Source: an uncultured Methylocystaceae bacterium (GTDB lineage: Bacteria > Pseudomonadota > Alphaproteobacteria > Rhizobiales > Beijerinckiaceae). From it: a DNA stretch of 9,421 bases. The position numbers were made by a program, and so were the translations under genes. Positions within the stretch are counted from its first letter, which is position 1; each line of letters begins with the position of its first letter. This document shows positions 1 to 8,366 of this stretch, piece by piece. Where the stretch lies: positions 1 through 9,421 of the forward strand of contig CAMFKC010000047.1 in assembly GCA_945956975.1 (NCBI GenBank). Direction: 5' to 3'. Under the pieces are notes generated by a model. That model did not search any database and was not told the origin of the DNA. It saw only the letters and a list, made by a program, of their open reading frames with translations.

Positions 1-55
1 CAGAGCCACGACCCGGCTCTGGATTGCTTCGTCGCTGCGCTCCTCGCAATGACGG
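1..55. repeat. REP-like dispersed intergenic repeat (partial, runs off window)
   Basis: The bases at 21-54 read, on the minus strand, as the familiar CGTCATTGCGAGGAGCGCAG...CGAAGCAATCC element, which from memory is dispersed in many copies in Bradyrhizobium, Rhodopseudomonas and other genomes, always between genes. ATTGC at 23-27 and GCAAT at 46-50 form its short outer inverted repeat. It adjoins a perfect 7-bp hairpin: CAGAGCC at 1-7 pairs with GGCTCTG at 15-21 around a 7-base loop. The element ends three bases before the stop codon of the MetE-like gene, so it lies in that gene's 3' flank and may help end or stabilise its transcript. There is no T-run after the stem within the window. Its left end is not visible. 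Copy number cannot be judged here, since only one copy lies in this window. Confidence 0.65.
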
Positions 56-57
56 GT

Positions 58-1206
58 TTAACCCCACACTTTTCGCGCGGTCTCCATCATCACGTCGATC
101 TTGCGCCATTGCTGGTCCATGGTGAGCGCATTGCCGCCGATGCCGGAGGCGAAGCCGCATTGCGGCGAGAGCGCGAGCTGGTCGAGCGGGCAGAAGCGCG
201 CGGCGTCATCGATGCGGCGGCGCAGTTCGTCCACCGTCTCGACCGCGCCGCTCTTGGTGGTGACGAGGCCGAGCACGACGATGGTTCCCTTGCGCACGAA
301 GCGCAGCGGATCGAACGAGCCCGCGCGCTCGCTGTCGTATTCGAGCAGCAAGCGGTCATAGGTCAGGCCGCCGAATACGGCCTCGGCGATGGCGTCGTAA
401 TGGCCCTCGCGGTGCCACATGCTGGCGCGATTGCCGCGGCAGATGTGCAGGCCGAAGACCGCTCTGCCCTGCGATCCTGAGATCACGGCATTGTCGGCTT
501 CGATGGCGGCTTTCAGGCTTTTGAGCGGATCCTCGCCGCGCGCCTCCATGCGCTGGAGCGTGGCGGGATCGACGTAGCCGGTGAAAGAGGGCTCGTCGAT
601 CTGGACGTAGTCGCAGCCGGCCGCGACCAGTTCCTCCACCATCCGGTGCTGGATGGCGACGACGTCGGCGAGAAACGATGCTGCGTCCGCGTAATGCGGC
701 GCGGATTTCGGAATGTCGCACATCTGGCGCACGCGGTCCGGGCCCATGAGCGTGATCTTCCCAGGCGCCTTGGCGACCGTGCGCAGGAAATCGTATTCGC
801 GCTTCGGAAAACTGTCCTCCAGCGCGATGCGGCCCGTCGCCGGAACCTTGAAGGATTCGACGGCGTCCGCGCCCTTGTGCAGCGGCTTCTCGCCGGCGCC
901 GACATTGTCCGGGAACTGCAGGAAGTTGCGCCATGCGCCCTCCCACAGGTCCCAGCCGGAGACGCGCGAAAAACTCACCTGCCAGTTGAGGCGACGGTAT
1001 TCGCCGTCCGTGACGATGGGCAGGCCGTGCGCCTCCTGCTCGGCGACGACGGCGCGGATCGCCTCGTCCTGCGCCGCCACGAGCGCTGCGTCGTCGATCT
1101 GGCCGCGCGCGCGGCGCAGGAAGGCGGCCTTTAAATCCTCCGGCCGCAGCAGACTGCCGACATGATCGACGCGCGTGTTTCGCGCGAACCCCTGCGTCTT
1201 GCTCAT
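58..1206 (-). CDS. MetE-like single-domain zinc methyl/alkyltransferase (COG0620 family)
   Basis: This 382-aa protein belongs to the cobalamin-independent methionine synthase C-terminal (catalytic barrel) family. It lacks the N-terminal folate-binding half of true MetE (about 750 aa), so it is a core enzyme only. Visible motifs are HVGSLLRP (15-22), TDGE (66-69), QIDEP (202-206), HICRGN (254-259) and CGFAS (350-354). By analogy with MetE the zinc ligands would be H254, C256, probably E289, and C350. The start is the ATG at 1206 because family homology begins there and a GGGAGGG ribosome site precedes it; the open frame further upstream is only antisense to the monooxygenase. Family members include methionine synthases that use other methyl donors and epoxyalkane:coenzyme M transferase, which has the same H-x-C...C zinc motif and about the same length. 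The substrate is therefore open. Its divergence from a catabolic series favours a role in substrate breakdown over housekeeping methionine synthesis, which is inference. Confidence 0.85.
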   Translation of the reverse strand: MSKTQGFARNTRVDHVGSLLRPEDLKAAFLRRARGQIDDAALVAAQDEAIRAVVAEQEAHGLPIVTDGEYRRLNWQVSFSRVSGWDLWEGAWRNFLQFPDNVGAGEKPLHKGADAVESFKVPATGRIALEDSFPKREYDFLRTVAKAPGKITLMGPDRVRQMCDIPKSAPHYADAASFLADVVAIQHRMVEELVAAGCDYVQIDEPSFTGYVDPATLQRMEARGEDPLKSLKAAIEADNAVISGSQGRAVFGLHICRGNRASMWHREGHYDAIAEAVFGGLTYDRLLLEYDSERAGSFDPLRFVRKGTIVVLGLVTTKSGAVETVDELRRRIDDAARFCPLDQLALSPQCGFASGIGGNALTMDQQWRKIDVMMETARKVWG

Positions 1207-1250
1207 GCCGCCCTCCCTGCGCCGGTCTTTCCCCGCTGTTCGCGCAGGGC

Positions 1251-1256
1251 TAGAAT
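1251..1256 (+). promoter_or_regulatory. Putative -10 element of the monooxygenase promoter
   Basis: TAGAAT matches the TATAAT consensus at five of six positions and would place the transcript start near 1263, giving a leader of about 40 bases before the monooxygenase ATG. The -35 region near 1227-1233 (CTTTCCC) is a poor match, which would suit a promoter that is weak or needs an activator. This is inferred from sequence only. Confidence 0.4.
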
Positions 1257-1279
1257 TGTCGGACCGGACCATCCGACAA
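1256..1279. promoter_or_regulatory. Inverted-repeat operator candidate in the divergent intergenic region
   Basis: TTGTCGGA (1256-1263) and TCCGACAA (1272-1279) are perfect 8-bp inverted arms around an 8-bp spacer. The arm centres are 16 bp apart, somewhat wider than one and a half helical turns, a geometry that suits a dimeric transcription factor. The left arm starts at the last base of the candidate -10 box and covers the predicted start site, so binding could repress the monooxygenase series. The site is about 50 bp upstream of the MetE-like start, so it could control both directions. The arms recall operators of GntR-family regulators, but no regulator gene lies in the window and the assignment is a guess. 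The inner GGACCGGACC direct repeat may also be relevant. Confidence 0.55.
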
Positions 1280-1302
1280 CAATAATCCAGACGGAAACGC
1301 CC

Positions 1303-3110
<1,808 letters not shown>

Positions 3111-3111
<1 letters not shown>

Positions 3112-3899
3112 TGGACGAGACGGCGCGGCAGCAGGCTTCCGACCTGCTCTACGAAGCCTGGAAGCGCGGCGAGGTCATCGAGGACCTCCCCTTTTCCATC
3201 CGGCCGCAGACACGCGCGGAAGGTTATGCGGTGCAGGCGCTGCTGGAGAAGCGCTTCAAGGCGCCGCCGTGGGGCTGGAAGATCGCGGCGACCAGCATCG
3301 CGGGCCAGAAGCATATCGGCGTGGACGGCCCGCTCGCCGGCCGCATCTTTGCCGAGCGCGTGCTGGCGCCGGGCGCAACCGTGCCCGCTGGCGCCAATCG
3401 CATGAAGGTGGCGGAGGTGGAATTCGCGTTCCGCTTCGCGCGCGACCTGCCGCCGCGCGACAAGGCCTATTCGGTGGAGGAAACGCTCGCCGCCGTCGGT
3501 TCGCTGCATGTCGGGATCGAGATCCCGGATTCCCGCTACACCGATTTCGTCACGGCGGGCGGTCCGCAGCTCATCGCCGACAATGCCTGCGGCCATTATT
3601 TCGTCTGCGGCCATGCGACGACCGCCGACTGGCGCGCCATCGACCTCGCCGCCCACAAGGTCCGCGGCATCGTCGAAGGCCGCTACGAGCGCGACGGAAT
3701 CGGCTCGAACTGCCTCGGCGATCCGCGCGTGGCGCTCACCTGGATCGCCAACGAATTGTCCGGCATCGGCGTGACGCTCGCCGCCGGGCAGACGGTCACG
3801 ACGGGCACCTGCGTCATCCCGCTGGAAATCGAGGCGGGCGACGTGGTGACGGGCGATCTCGGCGAGATCGGGGTCGTGACGGTCCGGTTTCCGAAGTAG
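3111..3899 (+). CDS. 2-keto-4-pentenoate hydratase / FAH-family enzyme
   Basis: This 262-aa protein fits the MhpD/HpaH/XylJ hydratase branch of the fumarylacetoacetate hydrolase superfamily, of usual length about 260. These enzymes add water to 2-hydroxypenta-2,4-dienoate-type acids, or decarboxylate 4-oxalocrotonate, in meta-cleavage pathways. Visible family features are GWKIA (55-59), which holds the conserved lysine, the metal-ligand pair E102 and E104 in AEVEFAF, E137 in GIEIPDSRY, ADNACGHYFVCG (156-167), and GDPRVALTWIAN (203-214). All three expected metal glutamates are present, so it should be active. The ATG overlaps the monooxygenase TGA (TGATG), with GAGG ten bases upstream, so translation is likely coupled to the oxygenase. 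The exact acid used cannot be read from the sequence; hydratase and decarboxylase members are hard to separate without alignment. Confidence 0.85.
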
Positions 3900-3914
3900 C
3901 CGAGGCCCAGCCTG

Positions 3915-3942
3915 TTGCCTTGCCGTCGTTTTCGGCTAGTTT
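3915..3942 (+). promoter_or_regulatory. Possible weak internal promoter before the CitE-like gene
   Basis: TTGCCT (3915-3920) and TAGTTT (3937-3942) are separated by 16 bp within the 68-bp gap that precedes the CitE-like gene. Both boxes are partial matches. The arrangement would allow transcription of the lyase apart from the monooxygenase-hydratase pair, but read-through from upstream is equally possible since no terminator hairpin is seen in the gap. Confidence 0.25.
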
Positions 3943-3967
3943 TGCGGCGCAACAAACGGAGCCGCAG

Positions 3968-5008
3968 ATGAAGACCCCGCGCAAGTTCTACGAGCCGCTC
4001 GCCATCGGGGCGCCGCAGCCCTACCGCGACCTGCCCGTGCGCGTGGAGCGCATGATCCATTTCGTGCCGGCGCATCTCGAAAAGGTCCGCGCCAAGGCCG
4101 GCGACATGGCGAAGACTGTGGACGTCATCCTCGGCAATCTCGAGGACGCAATTCCCGCCGACGCGAAGGAAGCGGCGCGCAAGGGCTTCATCGAGATGGG
4201 CCAGAAATTCGACTTCGGCGACACCGGCCTGTGGACGCGCGTCAACTGCCTCAACTCGCCCTGGGCGCTGGACGACATTTCCGAGATCGTCGCTGCCATC
4301 GGCAACAAGCTCGACGTCATCATGCTGCCGAAGGTCGAGGGGCCGTGGGACATCCACTATCTCGACCAGTTGCTGGCGCAGCTCGAGGCGCGACACAACG
4401 TGACCAAGCCGATCCTGATCCACGCCATTCTCGAGACGGCGGAAGGCGTGAAGAATGTCGACCAGATCGCACTGGCCTCGCCGCGCATGCACGGCATGAG
4501 CCTGGGACCTGCGGATCTCGCGGCCTCGCGCGCGATGAAGACGACGCGCGTGGGCGGCGGCCATCCGGAATACAAGGTCATCTCGGATCCGGCCGAGGGT
4601 CAGGCGCGCACCAGCGTGCAGCAGGATCTCTGGCACTACACGATCGCCAAGATGGTCGACGCCTGCCAGTCGGCGGGCATCAAGAGCTTCTACGGCCCGT
4701 TCGGCGACATCGCCGACGAGGCGGCCTGCGAGGTCCAGTTCCGCAACGCCTTCCTGATGGGCTGCGCCGGCGCCTGGTCGCTGCATCCCTCGCAGGTGGC
4801 CATCGCCAAGCGCGTGTTCTCGCCCGACGCGAAGGAAGTCGCCTTCGCCAAGCGCATCCTCGAGGCCATGCCCGACGGCTCGGGCGTGGTCATGATCGAC
4901 GGCAAGATGCAGGACGACGCCACCTGGAAACAGGCCAAGGTGATCGTCGATCTCGCCCGGCAGGTCGCGGCGAAGGACGCGGAATACAAGGCGCTGTACG
5001 GGTTCTGA
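3968..5008 (+). CDS. CitE/malyl-CoA lyase-like C-C lyase (HpcH/HpaI superfamily)
   Basis: This 346-aa protein resembles L-malyl-CoA/beta-methylmalyl-CoA lyase (Mcl1), which makes or cleaves 3-hydroxyacyl-CoA esters with release of glyoxylate or a related aldehyde or keto acid. Seen in order are NLEDAIP (57-63), R91 in TRVNCLNSP, MLPKVEG (119-125), ETAEG (156-160), MSLGPADLAAS (177-187), a YGPFGDIAD segment (242-250), and SLHPSQ (271-276). E156 and D183 are the probable Mg2+ ligands and R91 the conserved arginine near the CoA thioester or carboxylate. The C-terminal tail, with a KQAKVIVDLA segment (321-330), matches the Mcl tail. The ATG at 3968 has CGGAG six bases upstream. Following a hydratase, it could fill the cleavage step that class II aldolases of the same superfamily (HpaI) fill after hydratases in aromatic pathways. 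Whether its substrate is a CoA ester or a free hydroxy-keto acid is not settled. Confidence 0.8.
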   Translation: MKTPRKFYEPLAIGAPQPYRDLPVRVERMIHFVPAHLEKVRAKAGDMAKTVDVILGNLEDAIPADAKEAARKGFIEMGQKFDFGDTGLWTRVNCLNSPWALDDISEIVAAIGNKLDVIMLPKVEGPWDIHYLDQLLAQLEARHNVTKPILIHAILETAEGVKNVDQIALASPRMHGMSLGPADLAASRAMKTTRVGGGHPEYKVISDPAEGQARTSVQQDLWHYTIAKMVDACQSAGIKSFYGPFGDIADEAACEVQFRNAFLMGCAGAWSLHPSQVAIAKRVFSPDAKEVAFAKRILEAMPDGSGVVMIDGKMQDDATWKQAKVIVDLARQVAAKDAEYKALYGF

Positions 5009-5031
5009 GCCGCCGCTGGCATGTCACGCAA

Positions 5032-5060
5032 TTGACAAGCTCGGGGGCCAGCACTAGCTG
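5032..5060 (+). promoter_or_regulatory. Putative sigma-70-type promoter of hspQ
   Basis: TTGACA (5032-5037) is a perfect -35 box. CTAGCT (5054-5059), spaced 16 bp on, is a partial match to the alphaproteobacterial -10 box. The start would fall near 5067, leaving a leader of about 30 bases. I see no clear sigma-32 heat-shock promoter match in the 88-bp gap. Confidence 0.5.
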
Positions 5061-5096
5061 AGGGGCCGGCGAGTTAGCAGGGGCCAGGGCCGGCGT

Positions 5097-5435
5097 ATGG
5101 GTGGCGATCGGGAGCGGATAGCGAAGTTCGGGATCGGCCAGGTGGTGAAACACCGCCGCTATCCCTTTCGCGGCGTGATCTACGACGTCGATCCCGTCTT
5201 CGGAAATACCGAGGAATGGTGGCTCGCCATTCCCGAGGAAGTCCGGCCGCGCAAGGACCAGCCTTTCTACCACCTGTTCGCGGAGAACGCGGAGACGGAA
5301 TACGTCGCCTATGTCTCCGAGCAGAACTTGCTGCCCGACAATTCCGGAGAGCCGATCCGCCATCCGCAGGTCGACGAGATTTTCGTGCGCACCGACGCCG
5401 GCGACTACAGGCTGAAACCCGGCCGCCAGCACTGA
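5097..5435 (+). CDS. hspQ: Heat shock protein HspQ (hemimethylated-DNA-binding-like, YccV family)
   Basis: This 112-aa protein matches HspQ across nearly its whole length. Characteristic segments are FGIGQVVKHRRYPFRGVIYD (11-30), EEWWLAIPEEVRPRKDQPFY (39-58), and VAYVSEQNLLPDNSGEPIRH (70-89). In enterobacteria HspQ is a cytoplasmic heat-shock protein that stimulates Lon protease and is itself degraded; the same fold binds hemimethylated oriC DNA in vitro. The ATG at 5097 gives the usual short N-terminal lead into the conserved region, and AGGG lies seven bases upstream. It sits alone, 88 bp after the lyase gene with its own promoter, and is convergent with the ialB-like gene. It is probably unrelated in function to either neighbour. 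Confidence 0.93.
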   Translation: MGGDRERIAKFGIGQVVKHRRYPFRGVIYDVDPVFGNTEEWWLAIPEEVRPRKDQPFYHLFAENAETEYVAYVSEQNLLPDNSGEPIRHPQVDEIFVRTDAGDYRLKPGRQH

Positions 5436-5452
5436 TCGCATTCAGCAAGACT

Positions 5453-5487
5453 AAAAAAAATGGCGAGCGGTTTCCCGCTCGCCATTT
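5453..5487 (-). terminator. Rho-independent terminator of the ialB-like gene, weakly bidirectional
   Basis: AAATGGCGAGCGG (5458-5470) pairs perfectly with CCGCTCGCCATTT (5475-5487) around a TTTC loop, giving a 13-bp GC-rich stem. Read on the minus strand, eight T residues (complement of the A-run at 5453-5460) run from the base of the stem outward, and the stem begins 21 bp past the ialB-like stop codon. Read on the plus strand only a short T-run ending the stem follows, so hspQ transcripts would be ended less efficiently. Confidence 0.88.
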
Positions 5488-5508
5488 CGAATGGATATGC
5501 GCTGAGGC

Positions 5509-6264
5509 TTACTGCTTGGGCGCAGCCGGGGCCGGCGCAGGGGCGGCTCCGCCCGGGGCAGCCGCGCCGCCCTGCGATTCGAGCTTCTTGCGCTCTTCCT
5601 CGGCCTTCTTCTGCAGTTGCTCTTGCAGCGCCTTCTGCTGGGCTTCCAGCACCTTGGGGTCGATGGCCGGGCCGTCGAAGGCCTTGCCGAAACCATCCAG
5701 CGGGACGTTGAAGGCGACTTCCGCGCCGACGCCGTTGCGGACCTGCACGTGCAGCGCCGTACCCTTCTTGATCGTGTCGATCGTCGCCTGCTTGACCTTC
5801 GCTTCCGCGAAACAGCCGTTCGGGAAGCAGATCTCGAACGAGCCCTCGATGGTCGCGCCCTTGTCGACGGTGAAGCGGAAACCCGGACGCAGCATGAGGC
5901 CGATCGGCATCAGGAAGCGGACGATCTTCTGTTCCTCGCCCTTCACGTCATAGACGGCGACGGCCAGAACCGGCGGCTGGTCGGCCTGCGTGCCGAAATC
6001 GCGCGTGGTGTAGCAGACTTCCTTGTTGGCGGACTGGTCCTTGCCGCAGACCTTGGTCCAATCGGCCTGCGCCGAATGGAGGTCGACGACCATCGGACCC
6101 TGCTGCGGCTGCCCGGCAGGCGCGGCCGGCTGGCTCTGTGCGGGCTGGGCAGGCTTCTGCGCGGGCTTGGCGGCGGGCTTCTGCCCCTGAGCGAACGCGC
6201 TCCCGGCGAGCGCGATCGTCCCGGCGACGACGGCCGCGCCGAAAAGCTTCGTTTTGGACGGCAT
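5509..6264 (-). CDS. Secreted invasion-associated locus B (IalB) family protein
   Basis: This 251-aa exported protein has a Sec signal peptide: a basic start, a hydrophobic core at about 8-22, and an AFA site with cleavage after residue 25. A Pro/Ala/Gln/Lys-rich linker follows (about 29-56). The IalB domain covers about 60-195, with four cysteines at 73, 84, 146 and 151 that could form two periplasmic disulfides, and LMPIGLMLRPGFRFTVDKG (118-136), which is typical of the family. A charged Gln/Glu/Lys-rich helix, probably a coiled coil (about 204-230), and an Ala/Pro tail (233-251) end the protein. IalB was named in Bartonella for erythrocyte invasion, but the family is widespread in free-living Alphaproteobacteria, where its role is largely unknown; this does not indicate a pathogen. 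The ATG at 6264 has AAAGGG seven bases upstream. It ends at a strong terminator and appears monocistronic. Confidence 0.88.
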   Translation of the reverse strand: MPSKTKLFGAAVVAGTIALAGSAFAQGQKPAAKPAQKPAQPAQSQPAAPAGQPQQGPMVVDLHSAQADWTKVCGKDQSANKEVCYTTRDFGTQADQPPVLAVAVYDVKGEEQKIVRFLMPIGLMLRPGFRFTVDKGATIEGSFEICFPNGCFAEAKVKQATIDTIKKGTALHVQVRNGVGAEVAFNVPLDGFGKAFDGPAIDPKVLEAQQKALQEQLQKKAEEERKKLESQGGAAAPGGAAPAPAPAAPKQ

Positions 6265-6515
6265 GCAACTACCCTTTCAGTGGATTTCGCGATGAATTTC
6301 GTATGGGCGCCGGCGCTCTTGAGAACTCGAGTACGAGGAGCCCCGGCCATGCGGGCGCTGGCCCGCCTTACCCCGCTTCGAAGCGCCCCCGCGCTCTTCG
6401 ACCTCGATTGCGGCGACATAGTGACGGCGCCCTCATACTCGTTTTGATCAGGCAACGCCAGACCCGAATGCTTACGCGCCCTGACGCGGCCTCAAGGCTC
6501 GCCTAGACTGCGCCG
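6265..6515. other. Divergent intergenic region with no gene seen
   Basis: These 251 bases separate the ialB-like gene from the divergent solute-binding protein gene. The open frames crossing the region show no recognisable family and have the composition of shadow frames. A 12-bp perfect palindrome, CGCTTCGAAGCG, is at 6374-6385, and ATTTCG occurs twice 12 bp apart (6284-6289 and 6296-6301) near the ialB-like start. I found no convincing promoter boxes for ialB; those for the binding protein are listed separately. No tRNA cloverleaf is visible. Confidence 0.6.
6481..6509 (+). promoter_or_regulatory. Putative promoter giving a leaderless binding-protein transcript
   Basis: CTGACG (6481-6486, four of six matches to TTGACA) and TAGACT (6504-6509, four of six matches to TATAAT) are separated by exactly 17 bp. 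A start seven bases after the -10 box falls on 6516, the A of the ATG. No purine-rich ribosome site precedes that ATG, which agrees with leaderless initiation. Confidence 0.45.
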
Positions 6516-8366
6516 ATGACGACTCAGACGATTCGGCCTGGCCTGCGCCTGACGCGACGGAGCGCGCTGGGCGCGCTCGCTGCGGCGCCGGCGGCGCTCT
6601 CGCATGCCGCGCGCGCGCAGCAGGCGGGCCGGATTTCGCACGGCATCGCGATGCACGGCGCGCCGGCCCTGCCGGCCGACTATGCGCATTTTCCCTATGC
6701 GAACCCTGCGGCGCGCAAGGGCGGGCGCCTGTCGATCGCCTTTCAGGGCACGTTCGACGGACTCAATCCGTTCAACCTGCGCGCGGGCTCGGCGGCGCAG
6801 GGGCTTTCGGGCAATGTCTTCCAGACGCTGATGACGCGTTCTCTCGACGAGCCCTTCACGCTCTACGGACTTGTCGCGCAATCGATCGAGACGGACGAGG
6901 CGCGCAGCTACGTCGTGTTCCGTCTGAACCGCGCCGCCAAATTCTCCGACGGCGCGCCGGTCACGGCCGCCGACATTCTCTTTACCTTCGATCTGCTGAA
7001 GACGCGCGGACGTCCGCAGCAACGCATCGCCTACGGCATGGTGCGTTCGATCGTCGCGGAGGACGAATGGACGGTCCGCTACGACCTTGCCGGAGCCAAC
7101 GATCGCGAGTTGCCGCTGACGCTTGCCTTGATGCCGGTGCTGCCGAAGCACAAGACGAACGTCGAGCGTTTTTCCGATTCATCGCTGGAGACGCCAGTCG
7201 GCTCGGGGCCCTACACGATCGCCAGGCTGAAACCGGGCGAAGAGCTGACGCTTAAACGCAACCCGGACTATTGGGGCCGCGATCTGCCGGCCTGCCGCGG
7301 CCTGTATAATTTCGACGACATCGTCATCAGCTATTACCGCGACGCCAATTCGATGTTCGAGAGCTTCAAGGCCGGGCTGATCGACTATCGCGTCGAGGGC
7401 AACCCGACGCGGTGGAAGACCGGCTACAACTTTCCCGCCGCGCGCGACGGCCGCGTGAAGAAGGAGGAATTGCGTGTCGGCACGCCGCGCGGCATGGAGG
7501 GCTTCGCCTTCAATACGCGAAGGCCGCTGTTTCAGGACGTGCGCGTACGCGAGGCGCTCGCCATCATGTTCGACTTCGAATGGATCAATCACAATCTGTT
7601 CGATGATCTCTACACGCGCACGATCAGCTTCTTCGACAATTCCGATCTCGGCTCGGCCGGCAGGCCCGCAAGTCCCGAGGAACGCGCGCTGCTCGAGCCC
7701 TTCAAGGGCGCCGTGCGCGCAGACATCCTGGAAGGCCGCTGGCGGCCTTATGTCGCTGACGGTTCGGGGCGCGACCGAAACCAGGCGCGCACCGCGCTCG
7801 ACCTGATGGCGCAAGCCGGCTGGAAACTCGTGCGCGGCGAACTCGAAAAAGGCGACGACAATTTCGAATTCGAGATCATGGCCGTCGACCGCAACCAAGA
7901 ACGTCTCGCGCTCAACTACGCCAACTCGTTGCGCCGCATCGGGGTGATCGCGCGCGTGCGCACGGTGGACGAGGTGCAATACCAGCGCCGCCGCCAGCGC
8001 TTCGATTTCGACATGATGCTGGGCACCTGGGTCGCCTCCGCCTCGCCCGGCAACGAACAGCGGATGCGATGGGGATCGTCGAGCGCCTCGCAGGAAGCCT
8101 CGTTCAACCTTTCCGGCGCCTCGTCGCCCGCCATCGACGCGCTGATCGCGGCGATGCTCGCCGCGCACAGCCGCGAGGAATTCGTCACCGCCGTGCGCGC
8201 CTACGACCGCGTGCTTCTCTCGGGCTTCTACATCGTGCCGCTGTTCCACACGGTCTACCAATGGGACGCGCACTGGACGCGGATCGAGCGGCCGCAACCC
8301 CTGCCGCATTGGGCTGCGCCGCTGTTTTCCGCGACGCTCGACACATGGTGGAGCGCAGCGCCATGA
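6516..8366 (+). CDS. YejA-like periplasmic oligopeptide-binding protein (SBP family 5)
   Basis: This 616-aa protein is an extracellular solute-binding protein of family 5, the DppA/OppA type, that delivers peptides or similar solutes to an ABC importer. The mature N-terminus contains SHGIAMHGAPALPADYAHFP (41-60) and YANPAARKGG (61-70), a signature of the YejA branch. The family core is visible in VGSGPYTI, LKRNPDYWGRDLP and DARVREAL-like stretches in the middle of the protein. The signal peptide has twin arginines at 14-15 (LTRRSALGAL), a short hydrophobic stretch, and an ARA site with cleavage after about residue 34, so Tat export is likely. The ATG at 6516 is the only start that keeps this signal, but it has no clear ribosome site. 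No permease or ATPase genes follow, unlike yejABEF operons. The stop overlaps the next start (ATGA), so the pair is translationally coupled. Confidence 0.88.
   Translation: MTTQTIRPGLRLTRRSALGALAAAPAALSHAARAQQAGRISHGIAMHGAPALPADYAHFPYANPAARKGGRLSIAFQGTFDGLNPFNLRAGSAAQGLSGNVFQTLMTRSLDEPFTLYGLVAQSIETDEARSYVVFRLNRAAKFSDGAPVTAADILFTFDLLKTRGRPQQRIAYGMVRSIVAEDEWTVRYDLAGANDRELPLTLALMPVLPKHKTNVERFSDSSLETPVGSGPYTIARLKPGEELTLKRNPDYWGRDLPACRGLYNFDDIVISYYRDANSMFESFKAGLIDYRVEGNPTRWKTGYNFPAARDGRVKKEELRVGTPRGMEGFAFNTRRPLFQDVRVREALAIMFDFEWINHNLFDDLYTRTISFFDNSDLGSAGRPASPEERALLEPFKGAVRADILEGRWRPYVADGSGRDRNQARTALDLMAQAGWKLVRGELEKGDDNFEFEIMAVDRNQERLALNYANSLRRIGVIARVRTVDEVQYQRRRQRFDFDMMLGTWVASASPGNEQRMRWGSSSASQEASFNLSGASSPAIDALIAAMLAAHSREEFVTAVRAYDRVLLSGFYIVPLFHTVYQWDAHWTRIERPQPLPHWAAPLFSATLDTWWSAAP

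Noticed and set aside
1162..1302. Extended start of the monooxygenase frame at 1162
   Set aside because: The 47 extra residues overlap the MetE-like coding start and the operator, and do not resemble the family. The ATG at 1303 fits better despite its weak ribosome site.
3683..4786. 367-aa antisense open frame across the hydratase and CitE-like genes
   Set aside because: The composition is that of a codon-shadow frame, and it spans two unrelated plus-strand genes and the gap between them. No recognisable domain.
6374..6385. Palindrome CGCTTCGAAGCG followed by a run of C as a terminator or operator
   Set aside because: It has no T-run and too tight a loop for a terminator, lies far from both starts, and a single 12-bp palindrome in GC-rich DNA is weak evidence.
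5943..6455. 170-aa minus-strand frame reaching into the gap upstream of ialB
   Set aside because: Half of it overlaps the ialB-like gene in another frame, and the rest is Arg/Ser/Pro-rich with no recognisable family.
7179..8309. 376-aa open frame antisense to the binding-protein gene
   Set aside because: It mirrors a well-supported gene, is rich in Arg/Ala/Val/His, shows no family motif and has no ribosome site. Long antisense frames are expected in high-GC DNA.
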